64,000 bases of DNA from the NCBI RefSeq assembly GCF_900115595.1, contig NZ_FOXA01000003.1, forward strand, positions 1 to 64,000. The letters run 5' to 3'. The position numbers and the translations under genes were made by a program. The DNA comes from Tranquillimonas alkanivorans (GTDB lineage Bacteria; Pseudomonadota; Alphaproteobacteria; Rhodobacterales; Rhodobacteraceae). Positions 1-11,480 of this stretch are shown here, piece after piece. The notes beneath the pieces are model-generated. The model made no database searches and was not told the DNA's origin. It was given only the letters and a program-made list of their open reading frames with translations. Numbering within the stretch: the first letter of the stretch is position 1; every line of letters starts with the position of its first letter.

Positions 1-815
1 AGGTCGGCGTCCTCGAACACGATCAGCGGCGCGTTGCCGCCCAGCTCCATCGCCGGGGTCAGCACCTGGTCGGCGGCGGATTTGAGCAGCGTCCGGCCCA
101 CGCCGGTCGATCCGGTGAAGCTGACGACGCGCACGCGCGGGTCGTGCAGCAGGTGGTCGACCAGCTTGCCGGTGTTGCGCGACGGCAGGACGTTGACCAC
201 GCCCTTCGGCACGCCCGCCTCTTCGAGGATCGGCATGAGCGCCAGCATGGTCAGCGGCGTCTCGGAGGCCGGCTTGATGATCACCGGGCAGCCGGCGGCC
301 AGCGCCGGGGCGATCTTGCGCGTGCCCATGGCGGCGGGGTAGTTCCAAGGCGTCACCAGCACGGCGATGCCCGCCGGCTTGTGCTGCACCACGATGCGCG
401 CCCCGGTCGACGGGCCGCGGGTGATCATGCCGTCGGCGCGCACCGCTTCCTCGGCGAACCAGCGGAAGAATTCGGCGGCATAGGTTGCCTCGGCCTTCGC
501 ATCGGACAGCGCCTTGCCGTTCTCCAGCGTGATGAGCCGCGCGAACTCATCCAGCCGCTTCGTCATCAGCTCCCACGCCTTGCGCAGCACCTCCGACCGC
601 GCGCGCGGGGTGCGGCCCGCCCAGTCGGCGAAGGCGGCGTGGGCGGCGTCGAGCGCGGCGTCGGCGTCGGCGATCTCGGCCGAGGCGACCGAGGCCAGCA
701 CGCTCTCGTCCGCCGGGTTGAGCACGTCGAACCGCGCGCCCTCGGCCCCGGCGCGCCAGGCGCCGTCGATCCAGAGGTCCTTCGGCAGGCTTTCGGCGTC
801 CGGGTTCTGCAGCAT
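1..815 (-). CDS. gabD: NAD(P)-dependent aldehyde dehydrogenase, probably succinate-semialdehyde dehydrogenase (3' end outside window)
   Basis: The gene starts at the ATG at 815-813 and runs off the left edge, so only the first 271 residues are seen. The protein begins MLQNPDAESLPKDLWIDG. It has the aldehyde dehydrogenase coenzyme-binding features: VTPWNYPAAMG (oxyanion Asn), IIKPASETPLT (cofactor-binding Lys) and FTGSTGVGR, and ends just inside the window with the catalytic Glu motif MELGGNAPL; the catalytic Cys would lie outside. The family oxidises aldehydes to acids in the cytoplasm, and the sequence style is closest to GabD, which turns succinate semialdehyde into succinate. A GAAGGA ribosome site precedes the ATG. 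Substrate is inferred; another semialdehyde is possible. It follows the hybrid kinase in the same direction, with about 90 bases between. Confidence 0.8.
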   Translation of the reverse strand, partial: MLQNPDAESLPKDLWIDGAWRAGAEGARFDVLNPADESVLASVASAEIADADAALDAAHAAFADWAGRTPRARSEVLRKAWELMTKRLDEFARLITLENGKALSDAKAEATYAAEFFRWFAEEAVRADGMITRGPSTGARIVVQHKPAGIAVLVTPWNYPAAMGTRKIAPALAAGCPVIIKPASETPLTMLALMPILEEAGVPKGVVNVLPSRNTGKLVDHLLHDPRVRVVSFTGSTGVGRTLLKSAADQVLTPAMELGGNAPLIVFEDAD

Positions 816-907
816 GGCGGGGTCCTTCGCTTGGCAGCGTGGCGCGTGCGGTGCGCCCGTTTCGGTGACAGCAAACTACCGCGGGCCGGCAGACGCAACC
901 CGGCGCG

Positions 908-3459
<2,552 letters not shown>

Positions 3460-3463
<4 letters not shown>

Positions 3464-3966
3464 TTGTCGACCTCGATGTGTCCGACCTGCCACACGCTGC
3501 GCGCGAAGATCGTCTCGGTCCGGTAGTTGTTGTCGCTGTCGTAGGGGTAAATCAGCCACAGGGGGCCCTTGTCGCGGATCGTCATCTCTTCGCCGTTGCG
3601 CGCATAGGCGAGGATCGGTCCGTCCTCGACGGCATCCTCGACCGGGACACTGGCGGCGTAATCGTTCAGCGCGATCACCCGCAACGTGCCGTCCTCCACG
3701 CCGAGCCGGTCGAGCAGGTCATGCAGAGGCACTCCGGTGAAGCTCTGCTTTCCGCGCGTCCAAGGCGTGGTCGTCTCGATCGTGCGCTCGCCCAGCTCCG
3801 CCAGCATCTCGCGGTCGAAGGCCGCTTCCGGCTGCAACGCCTCTGCAATGTCGCCTGTCACGCGCAGCAGGACCTCGCCGTTAGGCGCGGGAAGGGGCGT
3901 GGCCGCGTGAAGTGCGGCGGAGAAGCCATGAAAAACGACAAAGACGACGCAGCGCAGTACGAGCAT
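3460..3966 (-). CDS. Small exported protein with SUOX-like (molybdopterin-binding) fold
   Basis: 168 residues from the ATG at 3966, which opens directly on a hydrophobic signal peptide (MLVLRCVVFVVFHGFSAALHA); upstream in-frame ATGs give an arginine-rich extension without a signal and are disfavoured. The mature part has features of small 'oxidoreductase molybdopterin-binding' proteins: FTGVPLHDLLDRLG, IALNDYAASVP and GPLWLIYPYD. These resemble the sulfite-oxidase core but are much shorter, and I see no obvious conserved Cys to ligate molybdenum, so it may bind a ligand without catalysis. Its stop overlaps the start of the hybrid kinase by four bases, so the two are translationally coupled. 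Inference: a periplasmic accessory or sensor subunit for that kinase. Confidence 0.7.
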
Positions 3967-4100
3967 GTGGTGATTCCCTTCGCGACCGCGTAACACACCC
4001 CGGAGTGACGTGGGAACCTTCGGCGCAAGGCTCCCTGCGGGACGTGTCTGGGTCGCCGCAGGTGACGCATGTCTGCTCTTGCGGGAGTTATACTTTATGC

Positions 4101-4115
4101 ACTCTTCCGAAGAGT
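4101..4115. promoter_or_regulatory. Perfect 7-bp inverted repeat between divergent SUOX-fold and regulator genes
   Basis: ACTCTTC-C-GAAGAGT is a perfect inverted repeat with a one-base centre. It lies in the 220-bp divergent region, 71 bases before the response-regulator ATG. It could be an operator for the LuxR-type regulator or another dimeric repressor. No binding protein is proven. Confidence 0.4.
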
Positions 4116-4186
4116 AGCGCTTCGCTGCTATGGGTTCGGTAACAACACGGCTATGCAGGCACGAGGGCCGAGGAGAAGAAGAAAAC

Positions 4187-4786
4187 ATGCGTGTGCTCGT
4201 TGCCGATGATCACGACCTGGTCCGCGAAACCATCGCCGCCTACCTCGAGAGCGAGGGCGGTGCGCGAGCCAGTCTCGCGCCCAGCCTGACCGAGGCGCTC
4301 GAGAGGGTCGCGGCCGAGGGGGCTTTCGACCTGGTTCTGCTGGATTACAACATGCCCGGCATGGACGGTCTGCGCGGACTGGCGCGCATGCTCGAGGCGA
4401 ACGCCGGCAGGCCGGTCGCGATCCTGTCGGGCTCCGGCACCCAGACGCTCGCGGACGAGGCCGTGGCCTCGGGGGCGGCCGGTTTCGTGCCCAAAACGCT
4501 GTCGTCGCGCGCCATGATCGCCGCGGCGCGGCTGATGATCGAGGGCCAGGTCTTTCTGCCCGAGACGCTGGAGCAGGAGGAAGAGGCGCAGCGCTACGGC
4601 CTCAGCCGGCGCGAGACCGAGATGCTGCGCGGCATCTGCGCGGGCAAGTCCAACAAGGAAATCGCGCGCGACCACGACATCCAGGAAGTCACGGTCAAGC
4701 TGCACGTGCGCACGCTCAGCCGCAAGCTCGGGGCACGCAACCGTACCCACGCCGCAATGATCGCGCGGGACCGCGGCCTGATCTGA
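4187..4786 (+). CDS. LuxR/NarL-family response regulator
   Basis: 199 residues. The ATG at 4187 follows an AGGAGAAG ribosome site, which decides it against an in-frame ATG at 4130. The receiver domain (about 1-118) has acidic residues D7 and D8, phosphoacceptor D53 (LLDYNMPGMDG) and Lys in VPKTLSS. The C-terminal LuxR helix-turn-helix (about 135-199) reads LSRRETEMLRGICAGKSNKEIA. Such proteins dimerise on phosphorylation and control transcription. It is transcribed away from the SUOX-fold/hybrid kinase pair and is the natural candidate partner of that kinase. Target genes cannot be read from the sequence. Confidence 0.9.
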   Translation: MRVLVADDHDLVRETIAAYLESEGGARASLAPSLTEALERVAAEGAFDLVLLDYNMPGMDGLRGLARMLEANAGRPVAILSGSGTQTLADEAVASGAAGFVPKTLSSRAMIAAARLMIEGQVFLPETLEQEEEAQRYGLSRRETEMLRGICAGKSNKEIARDHDIQEVTVKLHVRTLSRKLGARNRTHAAMIARDRGLI

Positions 4787-4789
4787 AAC

Positions 4790-7240
4790 TCAGTCCTCGG
4801 CCCAGTCTCCCAGCGCGCCGACGACCTCTTTCCCGATGCCGCGCGCCGATTTTCCGCACTCCAGCAGGGGGCAGGGCTGCGTCAGGCGCTTTTTCATGTC
4901 CTTCGGCGTGAACAGGTTCGCCGCCTTCAGCTTCGCCAGTTCGTCCCACGTCACCGGCACCGCCACCGGCGCGCCCGTCCGTGCCCGCAGGGAGTAGGGC
5001 GCAACTGCCGTCGCGCCGCGCTGGTTGCGCAGCCAGTCGATGAAGATCCGGCCCTTGCGCTTGGCCTTCGACATGGTGGCGACATAGCGCTCGGGGTTCT
5101 TCTGCGCCATGACCGTGGCGAAGGTCTGCGAGAAGCCCTTGACGGTGTCCCAGCCCGCGATCCGGCGCAGCGGCACGATGACGTGTACGCCCTTGCCGCC
5201 CGTGACCATCGGCGTGGCAGGAAGACCCAGCCCCTCGAGCGCCGCGCGCGTCTCCTGCGCCGCCGCCTTCACGTCCTCGAAACCCAGCCCCTCGTCGGGG
5301 TCGAGGTCGAAGACCATGCGGTCGGGGCGGTCCAGCTTGTCGTTGGCCGAGCCCCAGATATGGAATTCGATCGCTCCCATTTGCGCCGCACCCAGTACCG
5401 CCTCGGGCGAGGCGAAGTAGATGTAATCCTCCTTGTCGCCCGAGCTTTCCTCGACAGCCACGCGGCCCACTGAATCGGGGAAGCCCTTGCCGGCGTGCTT
5501 CTGGAAAAAGCACTGCTTCTGCGTCCCGTCCGGGCAGCGGACGAGCGAGACGGGGCGGTGCCCCGCATGCTCCAGGAACCGCTCGGCCACGGCGTCGTAG
5601 TGGCGCGCCACGTCGCCCTTCGTGAGGTCGGCGTTCGGATACACTACCCGGTCCGGGCTGCTGATCCTCACGCCGCGCAGCTTCAGGTCCTTGCCCTCGG
5701 CCTCTTCGGCTTTCGCGCTGACGGTCATGGCCGGTTTGTCCTCCCTCAGGCCCAGGAACACGCCGTGACGGATCATGCCGTCGGCTGTGAACTCGGCGTA
5801 CTGCACCTCGGCCACGAGGCGCGGCTTGACCCATTGGGCCTTGCGCTTCGCCTCGGCCGGAAGATCGTCGAAGGGCGGCGCCTTGCGGGCGTTCTTCTTG
5901 AACGTCTTCGAGAGCGTGTCGAAGTCGTCCTCGTCGAAGCCGGTCCCCACGCGCCCACGGTAGACAAGCTGCCCGCCTTCGTAGCTGCCGAGGATCAGGG
6001 ACGAGAACGGTCGCCCTACCTTGTCCGACTCGGTCCAGCCGCCGATGACGAACTCGGCGCGGCGCACGCACTTCGTCTTGATCCAGCTGGTCCCGCGCCC
6101 CGCCCGGTACTTCGCGTCGGCGCGCTTCGACACGATCCCCTCTCCGCCCGCGCGGCACATGGCGTCGAGGACATCGGCCCCCGACCCCTCGATGAACGGG
6201 CTCAGCCGGATCGCGCCGCGCGGCGGCACCTTGTCCAGCACGCCTTCCAGCGCCTCGCGCCGCTCGGTCAGCGGGCGGTCGGCCAGGTCGTTCCCGTCGA
6301 GGTGCAGGCAATCGAAGGCATAGAAGGTCAGATCGCCGCCCTCTTTCAGCGCGGCCTGGAGGGCCGAGAAGTCGCCGCCGCCGTCGCCCGCGATCACCTC
6401 GCCGTCGATGAGGGCGGCGTCGCAGGGCAGGGCGTCGGCGGCCTGGCACAGCGCGCCGAAGCGGTCGGACCAGTCCTTGCCGTTGCGGGTGTAGAGCCGC
6501 ACGCCGCCCTTGCCGACGGCCATCAGGCAGCGATAGCCGTCGAACTTGGCCTCGTGCCGCCAAGCCTCGCCCTCGGGCGGCTCGTCGCGCAAGGTGGCAA
6601 GCTGCACCTTGCGGAAGCGGGGCAGGGGCTCGGCGTGCTCCACGGGCTCGGGCACGGCCTCGACGCCCTTGGCGATCTCGTCCATCTTCCGCCCGGTCGA
6701 GACCGAGCGCTTGAACTTGTTCAGCAGCAACTCGCCCCGATCATCGGCAACATCGTCGCTCTCCTTGATCAGCAGCCAGTTCTCGCGCTTGGCGTCGCCC
6801 TTGCGGCTTCCGCGCATCCGCACCAGCGCCCAGCCGCCCTCCATCCTGGCGCCGTGCAGACGGAAATGCAGCTTGCCCTTCTTCAGCCCGTCGTCGATGT
6901 CGTGCAGCGGCTCCCACCAGCCCTGGTCCCACAGCATGACGGTGCCCGCGCCGTAGTTTCCCTCGGGGATGACGCCCTCGAAGTCGCCATAGTCGAGCGG
7001 GTGATCCTCGGTCCGTACCGCCAGCCGCTTGTCGGCCGGGTCCACGCTGGGCCCCTTGGTGACCGCCCAACTCAGCAGCACGCCCTCGTGTTCGAGCCGG
7101 AAGTCATAGTGCAGGCGGCGCGCGGCGTGCTTCTGGACGCAGAACGACAGCCGGTCGCCGCCGGCCTCGACCACCTTCGCCTCGGGCTCGGGCGTGACGT
7201 CGAAATTGCGCTTGGCGCGGTATGTCTCAAGTTCCGCCAT
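4790..7240 (-). CDS. ligD: Multifunctional ATP-dependent DNA ligase LigD (non-homologous end joining)
   Basis: 816 residues, cytoplasmic. The order is phosphoesterase, ligase, polymerase. The N-terminal 3'-phosphoesterase domain (about 1-160) has HYDFRLE and GVIPEGNYGAG. The ATP-dependent ligase domain (about 205-505) has the adenylated Lys232 in EAKFDGYR. The primase-type polymerase domain (about 530-816) has FDLDPDEGLGF and TGGKGVHV. LigD processes, fills and seals double-strand breaks held by Ku. Its ATG overlaps the stop of ku (TGATG), so the two are co-translated. Pseudomonas LigD has the same three activities; the order here matches that group rather than the mycobacterial one. Confidence 0.95.
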   Translation of the reverse strand: MAELETYRAKRNFDVTPEPEAKVVEAGGDRLSFCVQKHAARRLHYDFRLEHEGVLLSWAVTKGPSVDPADKRLAVRTEDHPLDYGDFEGVIPEGNYGAGTVMLWDQGWWEPLHDIDDGLKKGKLHFRLHGARMEGGWALVRMRGSRKGDAKRENWLLIKESDDVADDRGELLLNKFKRSVSTGRKMDEIAKGVEAVPEPVEHAEPLPRFRKVQLATLRDEPPEGEAWRHEAKFDGYRCLMAVGKGGVRLYTRNGKDWSDRFGALCQAADALPCDAALIDGEVIAGDGGGDFSALQAALKEGGDLTFYAFDCLHLDGNDLADRPLTERREALEGVLDKVPPRGAIRLSPFIEGSGADVLDAMCRAGGEGIVSKRADAKYRAGRGTSWIKTKCVRRAEFVIGGWTESDKVGRPFSSLILGSYEGGQLVYRGRVGTGFDEDDFDTLSKTFKKNARKAPPFDDLPAEAKRKAQWVKPRLVAEVQYAEFTADGMIRHGVFLGLREDKPAMTVSAKAEEAEGKDLKLRGVRISSPDRVVYPNADLTKGDVARHYDAVAERFLEHAGHRPVSLVRCPDGTQKQCFFQKHAGKGFPDSVGRVAVEESSGDKEDYIYFASPEAVLGAAQMGAIEFHIWGSANDKLDRPDRMVFDLDPDEGLGFEDVKAAAQETRAALEGLGLPATPMVTGGKGVHVIVPLRRIAGWDTVKGFSQTFATVMAQKNPERYVATMSKAKRKGRIFIDWLRNQRGATAVAPYSLRARTGAPVAVPVTWDELAKLKAANLFTPKDMKKRLTQPCPLLECGKSARGIGKEVVGALGDWAED

Positions 7241-8148
7241 CAGGCCTTCTTGCGCGCCGGCGCCTTGCGCGTGCCCGAGGAGGAGGACTTCGAGCCCGAG
7301 GACGACTTGGCCGGCGACTTGCGTCCGCCCGTCTTCTTGCCGCTCGAGCCCTTGCTCTCGTTCAGGCTCTTCTTCAGCGCGTCCATCAGGTCGACGACGT
7401 TGCTGGTGTCGGCCTTGCCCTCGCTCTTGCCTCCGCCCGAGGAGACGCGGGCGGTGCCCTTGCTCTTCATCTTGGCGTCGATCAGCTCGCGCAGTTGCTC
7501 GGCATAGCGGTCCTTGTAGGCCGAGGCATCGAACGCCGCCGTCTTGCGGTCGATCAGCTGCTTGGCGACGTCCAGAAGCTCGTCGTCCGCCTTCTCGTCC
7601 TGGATCTGCGAGAACAGCGGGTCGGCGGAACGGATGTCTTCTTCGTAATGCAGCGTTTCCAGCAGGATGCCGTCACCGCACGGACGCAGCGCGCAGAGGT
7701 ATTCCTTGCCGCGCATCGTGAGCTGACCCAGCCCGATCCGCTCGGACTGGCGCAGCGCGTCGCGGACCACGCGGTAGGCGTCCTGCGCAAGGTCATCGCT
7801 GGGGACCACGTAATAGGGGCGGTCGAACCAGATGGGCGCGATCTCGCAGGCACCGACGAACTGAACCAGCTCGAGCGTCTTCTTTGTCTCGAGCTTGATC
7901 TCGTCGACCTCCTCGGGGTCGAGCAGCATGTACTCGTCCCCGCCCAGGTCATAGCCTTTCACGATCTCGTCGCTGTCCACGGGCCCGATGCCGTTGACGA
8001 CCTTCTGGTACTGAACCCGCTTGCCCGAGGGTTCGTGGATCTGGCGGAAGCTGATCTTCGAGCCGGATTCCTTGGCCGAATGGATTTCCACCGGGATCGA
8101 GACGAGCGACAGACGAAGCTGCCCTTTCCACACCGCGCGCGAGGCCAT
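7240..8148 (-). CDS. ku: Ku homodimeric DNA-end-binding protein
   Basis: 302 residues starting MASRAVWKGQLRLSLVSIP, the typical bacterial Ku opening. The core carries KGYDLGGDEYMLLDPEE, YYVVPSD and AMRDA-like segments of the Ku beta-barrel. The last 45 or so residues are a Lys/Ser-rich low-complexity tail (GKKTGGRKSPAKSSS...), which in bacterial Ku proteins binds DNA and recruits LigD. Ku encircles broken DNA ends and starts end joining. It is the first gene of the ku-ligD pair and lies divergent to pufL across 219 bases. Confidence 0.96.
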   Translation of the reverse strand: MASRAVWKGQLRLSLVSIPVEIHSAKESGSKISFRQIHEPSGKRVQYQKVVNGIGPVDSDEIVKGYDLGGDEYMLLDPEEVDEIKLETKKTLELVQFVGACEIAPIWFDRPYYVVPSDDLAQDAYRVVRDALRQSERIGLGQLTMRGKEYLCALRPCGDGILLETLHYEEDIRSADPLFSQIQDEKADDELLDVAKQLIDRKTAAFDASAYKDRYAEQLRELIDAKMKSKGTARVSSGGGKSEGKADTSNVVDLMDALKKSLNESKGSSGKKTGGRKSPAKSSSGSKSSSSGTRKAPARKKA

Positions 8149-8310
8149 CAGGCGGCCCCCCGGAGCGGCGCGCGGCCCGGCATGCTGCGGTCACGGATCA
8201 TCGCGGTCTCCCTTCGCTTTGACCAAGAAACGCCGGAGACATGGCGGTGGTTGCATCTTCCTCCGGCGGCTCCCGGCGACAGGCGCCGCCGAATTTCTTG
8301 AAGTTGACAC

Positions 8311-8338
8311 TTTACCCGGACGTAATGTCATCTATGAT
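8311..8338 (+). promoter_or_regulatory. Candidate pufLMC promoter
   Basis: A -35-like TTTACC (8311-8316) and a -10-like TATGAT (8333-8338) are separated by 16 bases. Transcription would begin around 8345, about 23 bases before the preferred pufL ATG. A better -35 hexamer, TTGACA at 8304-8309, exists but sits 23 bases from the -10. The -10 is covered by the TGT-N12-ACA palindrome listed separately, as expected for a repressible photosynthesis promoter. Confidence 0.5.
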
Positions 8339-8343
8339 TTACA
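8326..8343. promoter_or_regulatory. PpsR/CrtJ-type palindrome TGT-N12-ACA upstream of pufL
   Basis: TGT at 8326-8328 and ACA at 8341-8343 are exactly 12 bases apart, matching the known PpsR/CrtJ recognition pattern of purple bacteria. It overlaps the candidate -10 box. A half-site-like TGACA at 8305-8309 also forms an inverted repeat with TGTCA at 8326-8330. PpsR represses photosynthesis genes under oxygen or light; no ppsR gene is in the window. Confidence 0.6.
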
Positions 8344-8367
8344 TTAATCATGACTTCGCGAGTTGAC

Positions 8368-9225
8368 ATGGCCATACTTTCCTACGAAGCAAAGTACCGC
8401 GTGAGGGGCGGCGGCCTGATCCCCGGCACCCCCTTCGACTTCTGGATCGGGCCCTTCTACGTGGGCTTCTTCGGCTTCACGACGCTGGTCTTCTCGATCA
8501 TCGGGATCGGCTGCATCGTCTGGGGCGCGGCCATCGGGCCGACCTGGAATATCTGGCAGATCACCGTCTCGCCGCCGCCGCTGCACTATGGGCTGTCGTG
8601 GCCCCCGCTCTACGAGGGCGGGCTTTGGATGATCATCACCATCTGCGCCCACGGTGCCTTCAGCTCGTGGGCGCTCAGGCAGGTCGAGATCGCCCGCAAG
8701 CTGGGCATGGGCTACCATGTGCCCGTCGCCTTCAGCGCCGCCATCGTCGCCTATACCACGCTGACCGTGATCCGCCCGCTGCTGCTGGGCGCGTGGGGGC
8801 ACGGGTTTCCGTACGGGATCTTCGCCCACCTCGACTGGGTGTCGAACGTCGGCTACCAGACGCTGCACTTCCACTACAATCCGGCGCACATGATCGCGGT
8901 GACGTTCTTCTTCACCACGACGCTGCTGCTGGCGATGCACGGCGGGGTGATCCTGTCGGCCGTGAATCCGCCCGTGGGCGAAGAGGTGAAGTACGGCGAG
9001 CACGAGAACCAGTACTTCCGCGACACCATCATCTATTCCCTCGGGCCGCTTGGCATCCACCGGCTGGGCTGGATCTGCGCCATCAACGCCGGGCTCTGGA
9101 GCGCGCTGTGCATCCTGATCTCCGGCCCGTTCTGGACCGAGGGCTGGCCCTATTGGTACGACTGGTACCTCCAGCTTCCCTTCTGGGACCAACTCGACCT
9201 CCCCGGCCTTTCACGGGAGATGTGA
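8368..9225 (+). CDS. pufL: Photosynthetic reaction centre L subunit
   Basis: 285 residues from the ATG at 8368 ([15 protein letters not shown]), matching the canonical L start; an in-frame ATG at 8350 adds six atypical residues and sits almost on the predicted transcription start. Five membrane helices bind the special pair, accessory bacteriochlorophyll, bacteriopheophytin and QB. Ligands seen by comparison with Rhodobacter L: His153 (AHLDWVSN), Tyr162, His168 and His173 (HFHYNPAH), Fe ligands His190 (AMHGG) and His230 (LGIHRLG), and Glu212. Position L213 is Asn instead of the Rhodobacter Asp. It is first in pufL-pufM-pufC. Uniquely for a Rhodobacteraceae puf operon, as I know them, no pufB/pufA precede it: the next gene upstream is ku on the other strand. 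Confidence 0.97.
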   Translation: MAILSYEAKYRVRGGGLIPGTPFDFWIGPFYVGFFGFTTLVFSIIGIGCIVWGAAIGPTWNIWQITVSPPPLHYGLSWPPLYEGGLWMIITICAHGAFSSWALRQVEIARKLGMGYHVPVAFSAAIVAYTTLTVIRPLLLGAWGHGFPYGIFAHLDWVSNVGYQTLHFHYNPAHMIAVTFFFTTTLLLAMHGGVILSAVNPPVGEEVKYGEHENQYFRDTIIYSLGPLGIHRLGWICAINAGLWSALCILISGPFWTEGWPYWYDWYLQLPFWDQLDLPGLSREM

Positions 9226-9226
9226 G

Positions 9227-10207
9227 ATGTCCCGCTTTCACAGCCTCTACACCCAGATCCAGATCCGCGGCCCCGCCGACCGGCCGATCCCGGTTCCGGG
9301 CCGGGACAGGAACGGTATCTTCGGGCCCTTCTTCAGCATCTGGCTGGGCCGCATCGGCGATCCCCAGATCGGGCGCAGCTACCTCGGCTGGTGGGGCTGG
9401 ATCGCCATCGTCACCGGCTCGATCTCGATCATGATCATGGGCTTCAACTTCTGGGCCCAAGCCGACTGGAACACCGTCGCCTTCATCCGCGGCATGGCTT
9501 GGCACCGGCTCGACCCGCCCACGGGTGACGGTCTGTACCTGCGCCCCCTGAACCAGGGCGGCTGGTGGCAATGGGCGGGGCTTTTGCTGACCATCTCGAT
9601 CCTGGCATGGTGGATGCGGATCTATACGCGGGCCAAGGCGCTGGGCATGGGCACGCATGTCTCGTGGGCCTTCGCCAGCGCCATCTGGCTTTACCTCTGC
9701 ATCGGCGTGCTGCGCCCGCTGATCGTGGGCTCGTGGGAAGAGGCGCCGCCCTTCGGGATCATCCCGCACCTCAACTGGACGGCCACGTTCTCGGTGCTTT
9801 ACGGCAACTTCTATTACAACCCGTTCCACTGTTTCTCGATCGTGTTCCTCTATGGTTCGGTCCTTCTGTGGGCGATGCATGGCGGCACGATCTTGGGCGT
9901 CGCCCGCTTCGGCGGCGAGCGCGAGGCCGAGGAAATCGTCGATCGCGGCACGTCGCAGGAGCGGGGCGCGCTGTTCTGGCGCTGGACCATGGGCTTCAAC
10001 GCCAACTTCGAGTCGATCCACCGCTGGATCTACTGGTTCGCCATCCTCACCGGCGTGACCGGGGGCATCGGCATCCTGCTGACCGGCACCGTCGTCGACA
10101 ACTGGTACCTGTGGGGCGTGAAGTGGGGCCTCGCCCCGAGTTACCCCGACGTCTACCCCGACATGGTCATACCAGACGCAATCAACCGCACGAGCCTCGA
10201 TCCATGA
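9227..10207 (+). CDS. pufM: Photosynthetic reaction centre M subunit
   Basis: 326 residues, starting one base after the pufL stop. It pairs with L to form the heterodimer core. Features by comparison with Rhodobacter M: His182 (PHLNW), His202 (NPFH), Tyr210 and Leu214 near bacteriopheophytin, Fe ligands His219 (AMHGG), Glu234 (FGGERE) and His266 (SIHRW), and Trp252 next to QA (WRWTMGFN). Position M44 is Asp (GDPQIG), which with Asn at L213 gives the swapped acid pair known from Blastochloris viridis and other centres. The C-terminus extends about 18 residues beyond the Rhodobacter sphaeroides protein, as in cytochrome-bearing centres. Its stop overlaps the pufC ATG (ATGA). Confidence 0.97.
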   Translation: MSRFHSLYTQIQIRGPADRPIPVPGRDRNGIFGPFFSIWLGRIGDPQIGRSYLGWWGWIAIVTGSISIMIMGFNFWAQADWNTVAFIRGMAWHRLDPPTGDGLYLRPLNQGGWWQWAGLLLTISILAWWMRIYTRAKALGMGTHVSWAFASAIWLYLCIGVLRPLIVGSWEEAPPFGIIPHLNWTATFSVLYGNFYYNPFHCFSIVFLYGSVLLWAMHGGTILGVARFGGEREAEEIVDRGTSQERGALFWRWTMGFNANFESIHRWIYWFAILTGVTGGIGILLTGTVVDNWYLWGVKWGLAPSYPDVYPDMVIPDAINRTSLDP

Positions 10208-11298
10208 AGCGAGATCCCCAAGGACGCCGCCTGTTCCTCTTCCTTGTGGTGGTCACCGGCTTCGGCGGCCTGTTCGCCGTGCTGGCCCTGCCCAAGTGGG
10301 ACCGCCCGCCCATCCAGTCGACCGAGTGGGGCCCGCCGGCCATCGCCATGGACACCTTCGTGGCGCTCAACCGCGAGCCCGACCCGCTGAACACGCGTGA
10401 CTTCCCGGTGCCCGAGCCGGTGGAGGATGCGGGCGTGCCTGCCTCGGCCGTCTATGATGATGTCGAGGTGCTGGGCGATCTGGACCGGGCGCAGTTCGAC
10501 CGGTTGCAGGTGGCGATCACCGCCTGGGTCGCGCCCGACGAAGGGTGCAGCTACTGCCATGCGGAGGGACAGGACGGCGCGCTCGACCACGCCGCCGAGC
10601 AGCCCTACACCTTCGAGGTCGCGCGCCAGATGCTGCGCATGGTGCGCGAGATCAACGCCGAGGATGCGGGCGGGCACCTCGCGCCGCAGGGCGTGACCTG
10701 CTTCACCTGCCACAGGGGCGAAAACATCCCCGCCTATACCTGGCTCAAGGCCGGCGACTGGCCCCCGCCCGAGGATCGCTGGTTCCAGAAGCCGCCGCCA
10801 TGGATCCGCACCGCCACGACGATCCGCGAGTTCTTCCCGCGCGAGGCGTTCGAGCTTTTCATCCTCGAGGACAACCGCGCCGCGGGCATCCAGACCCGCG
10901 CCATCGGGCCGGGCGACGGCGTCACCGTCCTGCCGCGCAACGAGCCCGAGCCAGACGGCATGCCGCTCTTCACCCGGGCCGAGAACATCTATCTCTTCAT
11001 GATGCAGATGTCGGACGCGATGGGCGTGAACTGCACCTTCTGCCACAACAGCCGCGTGTTCTATGACTGGAACCAGAGCACGCCGCACCGAGTGACCGCC
11101 TGGTACGCGATCGACCAGACGCAGAAGATCAACCACGACCACATCGAGCCGCTCAAGGACCGGCTGCCGCCCTTCCGCCTGGGGCCGGTGGGCGACCCGT
11201 ACAAGGTAAACTGCATGACCTGCCACGTCTCCAAGCGCAAACCGCTGGACGGCATCCCGATGGTCGAGTTCTTCCCCGGCCTCGTCGCTCCCGGCTGA
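10204..11298 (+). CDS. pufC: Reaction centre tetraheme cytochrome c subunit
   Basis: 364 residues; the ATG overlaps the pufM stop. Four CxxCH heme sites are seen: C115-H119, C166-H170, C277-H281 and C337-H341. The protein sits on the periplasmic face and reduces the photo-oxidised special pair. The N-terminus (residues 9-29) is a hydrophobic helix with no lipobox Cys, so it is probably held by an uncleaved anchor, unlike the lipoprotein form of Blastochloris. Heme-site order and the [10 protein letters not shown] segment match PufC. No pufX or other gene follows; the operon ends facing puhC. Confidence 0.95.
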   Translation: MKRDPQGRRLFLFLVVVTGFGGLFAVLALPKWDRPPIQSTEWGPPAIAMDTFVALNREPDPLNTRDFPVPEPVEDAGVPASAVYDDVEVLGDLDRAQFDRLQVAITAWVAPDEGCSYCHAEGQDGALDHAAEQPYTFEVARQMLRMVREINAEDAGGHLAPQGVTCFTCHRGENIPAYTWLKAGDWPPPEDRWFQKPPPWIRTATTIREFFPREAFELFILEDNRAAGIQTRAIGPGDGVTVLPRNEPEPDGMPLFTRAENIYLFMMQMSDAMGVNCTFCHNSRVFYDWNQSTPHRVTAWYAIDQTQKINHDHIEPLKDRLPPFRLGPVGDPYKVNCMTCHVSKRKPLDGIPMVEFFPGLVAPG

Positions 11299-11480
11299 GG
11301 AGCGCGGGGGGCCGCGCGGCGCGGGGGCTGACAAGGGCGGCAGCGCAAGTTGCGGCTTCTCATCCGTCTCTGAACGCTGCGGGCGGATGGTACATGCGGA
11401 CGCTCGGCTGCCGTCGAAAGGATGCTTGCGGCTGGAGCTGCCGGTGCCGCAGGCCAAGGCGCGCGCAGTCCCTCCCGGAA

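Noticed and set aside
5495-7507. 670-codon plus-strand frame over ligD and ku
   Set aside because: ku and ligD motifs are on the minus strand; this is a shadow frame that also crosses the ku-ligD junction.
8304-8338. TTGACA at 8304 paired with TATGAT at 8333 as the pufL promoter
   Set aside because: The spacing is 23 bases, too long; TTTACC at 8311 with 16 bases is better although a weaker hexamer.
8149-8367. Possible pufBA or pufQ gene before pufL
   Set aside because: The gap is 219 bases with no frame carrying an LH1-type His helix; two LH1 genes would need about 320 bases.
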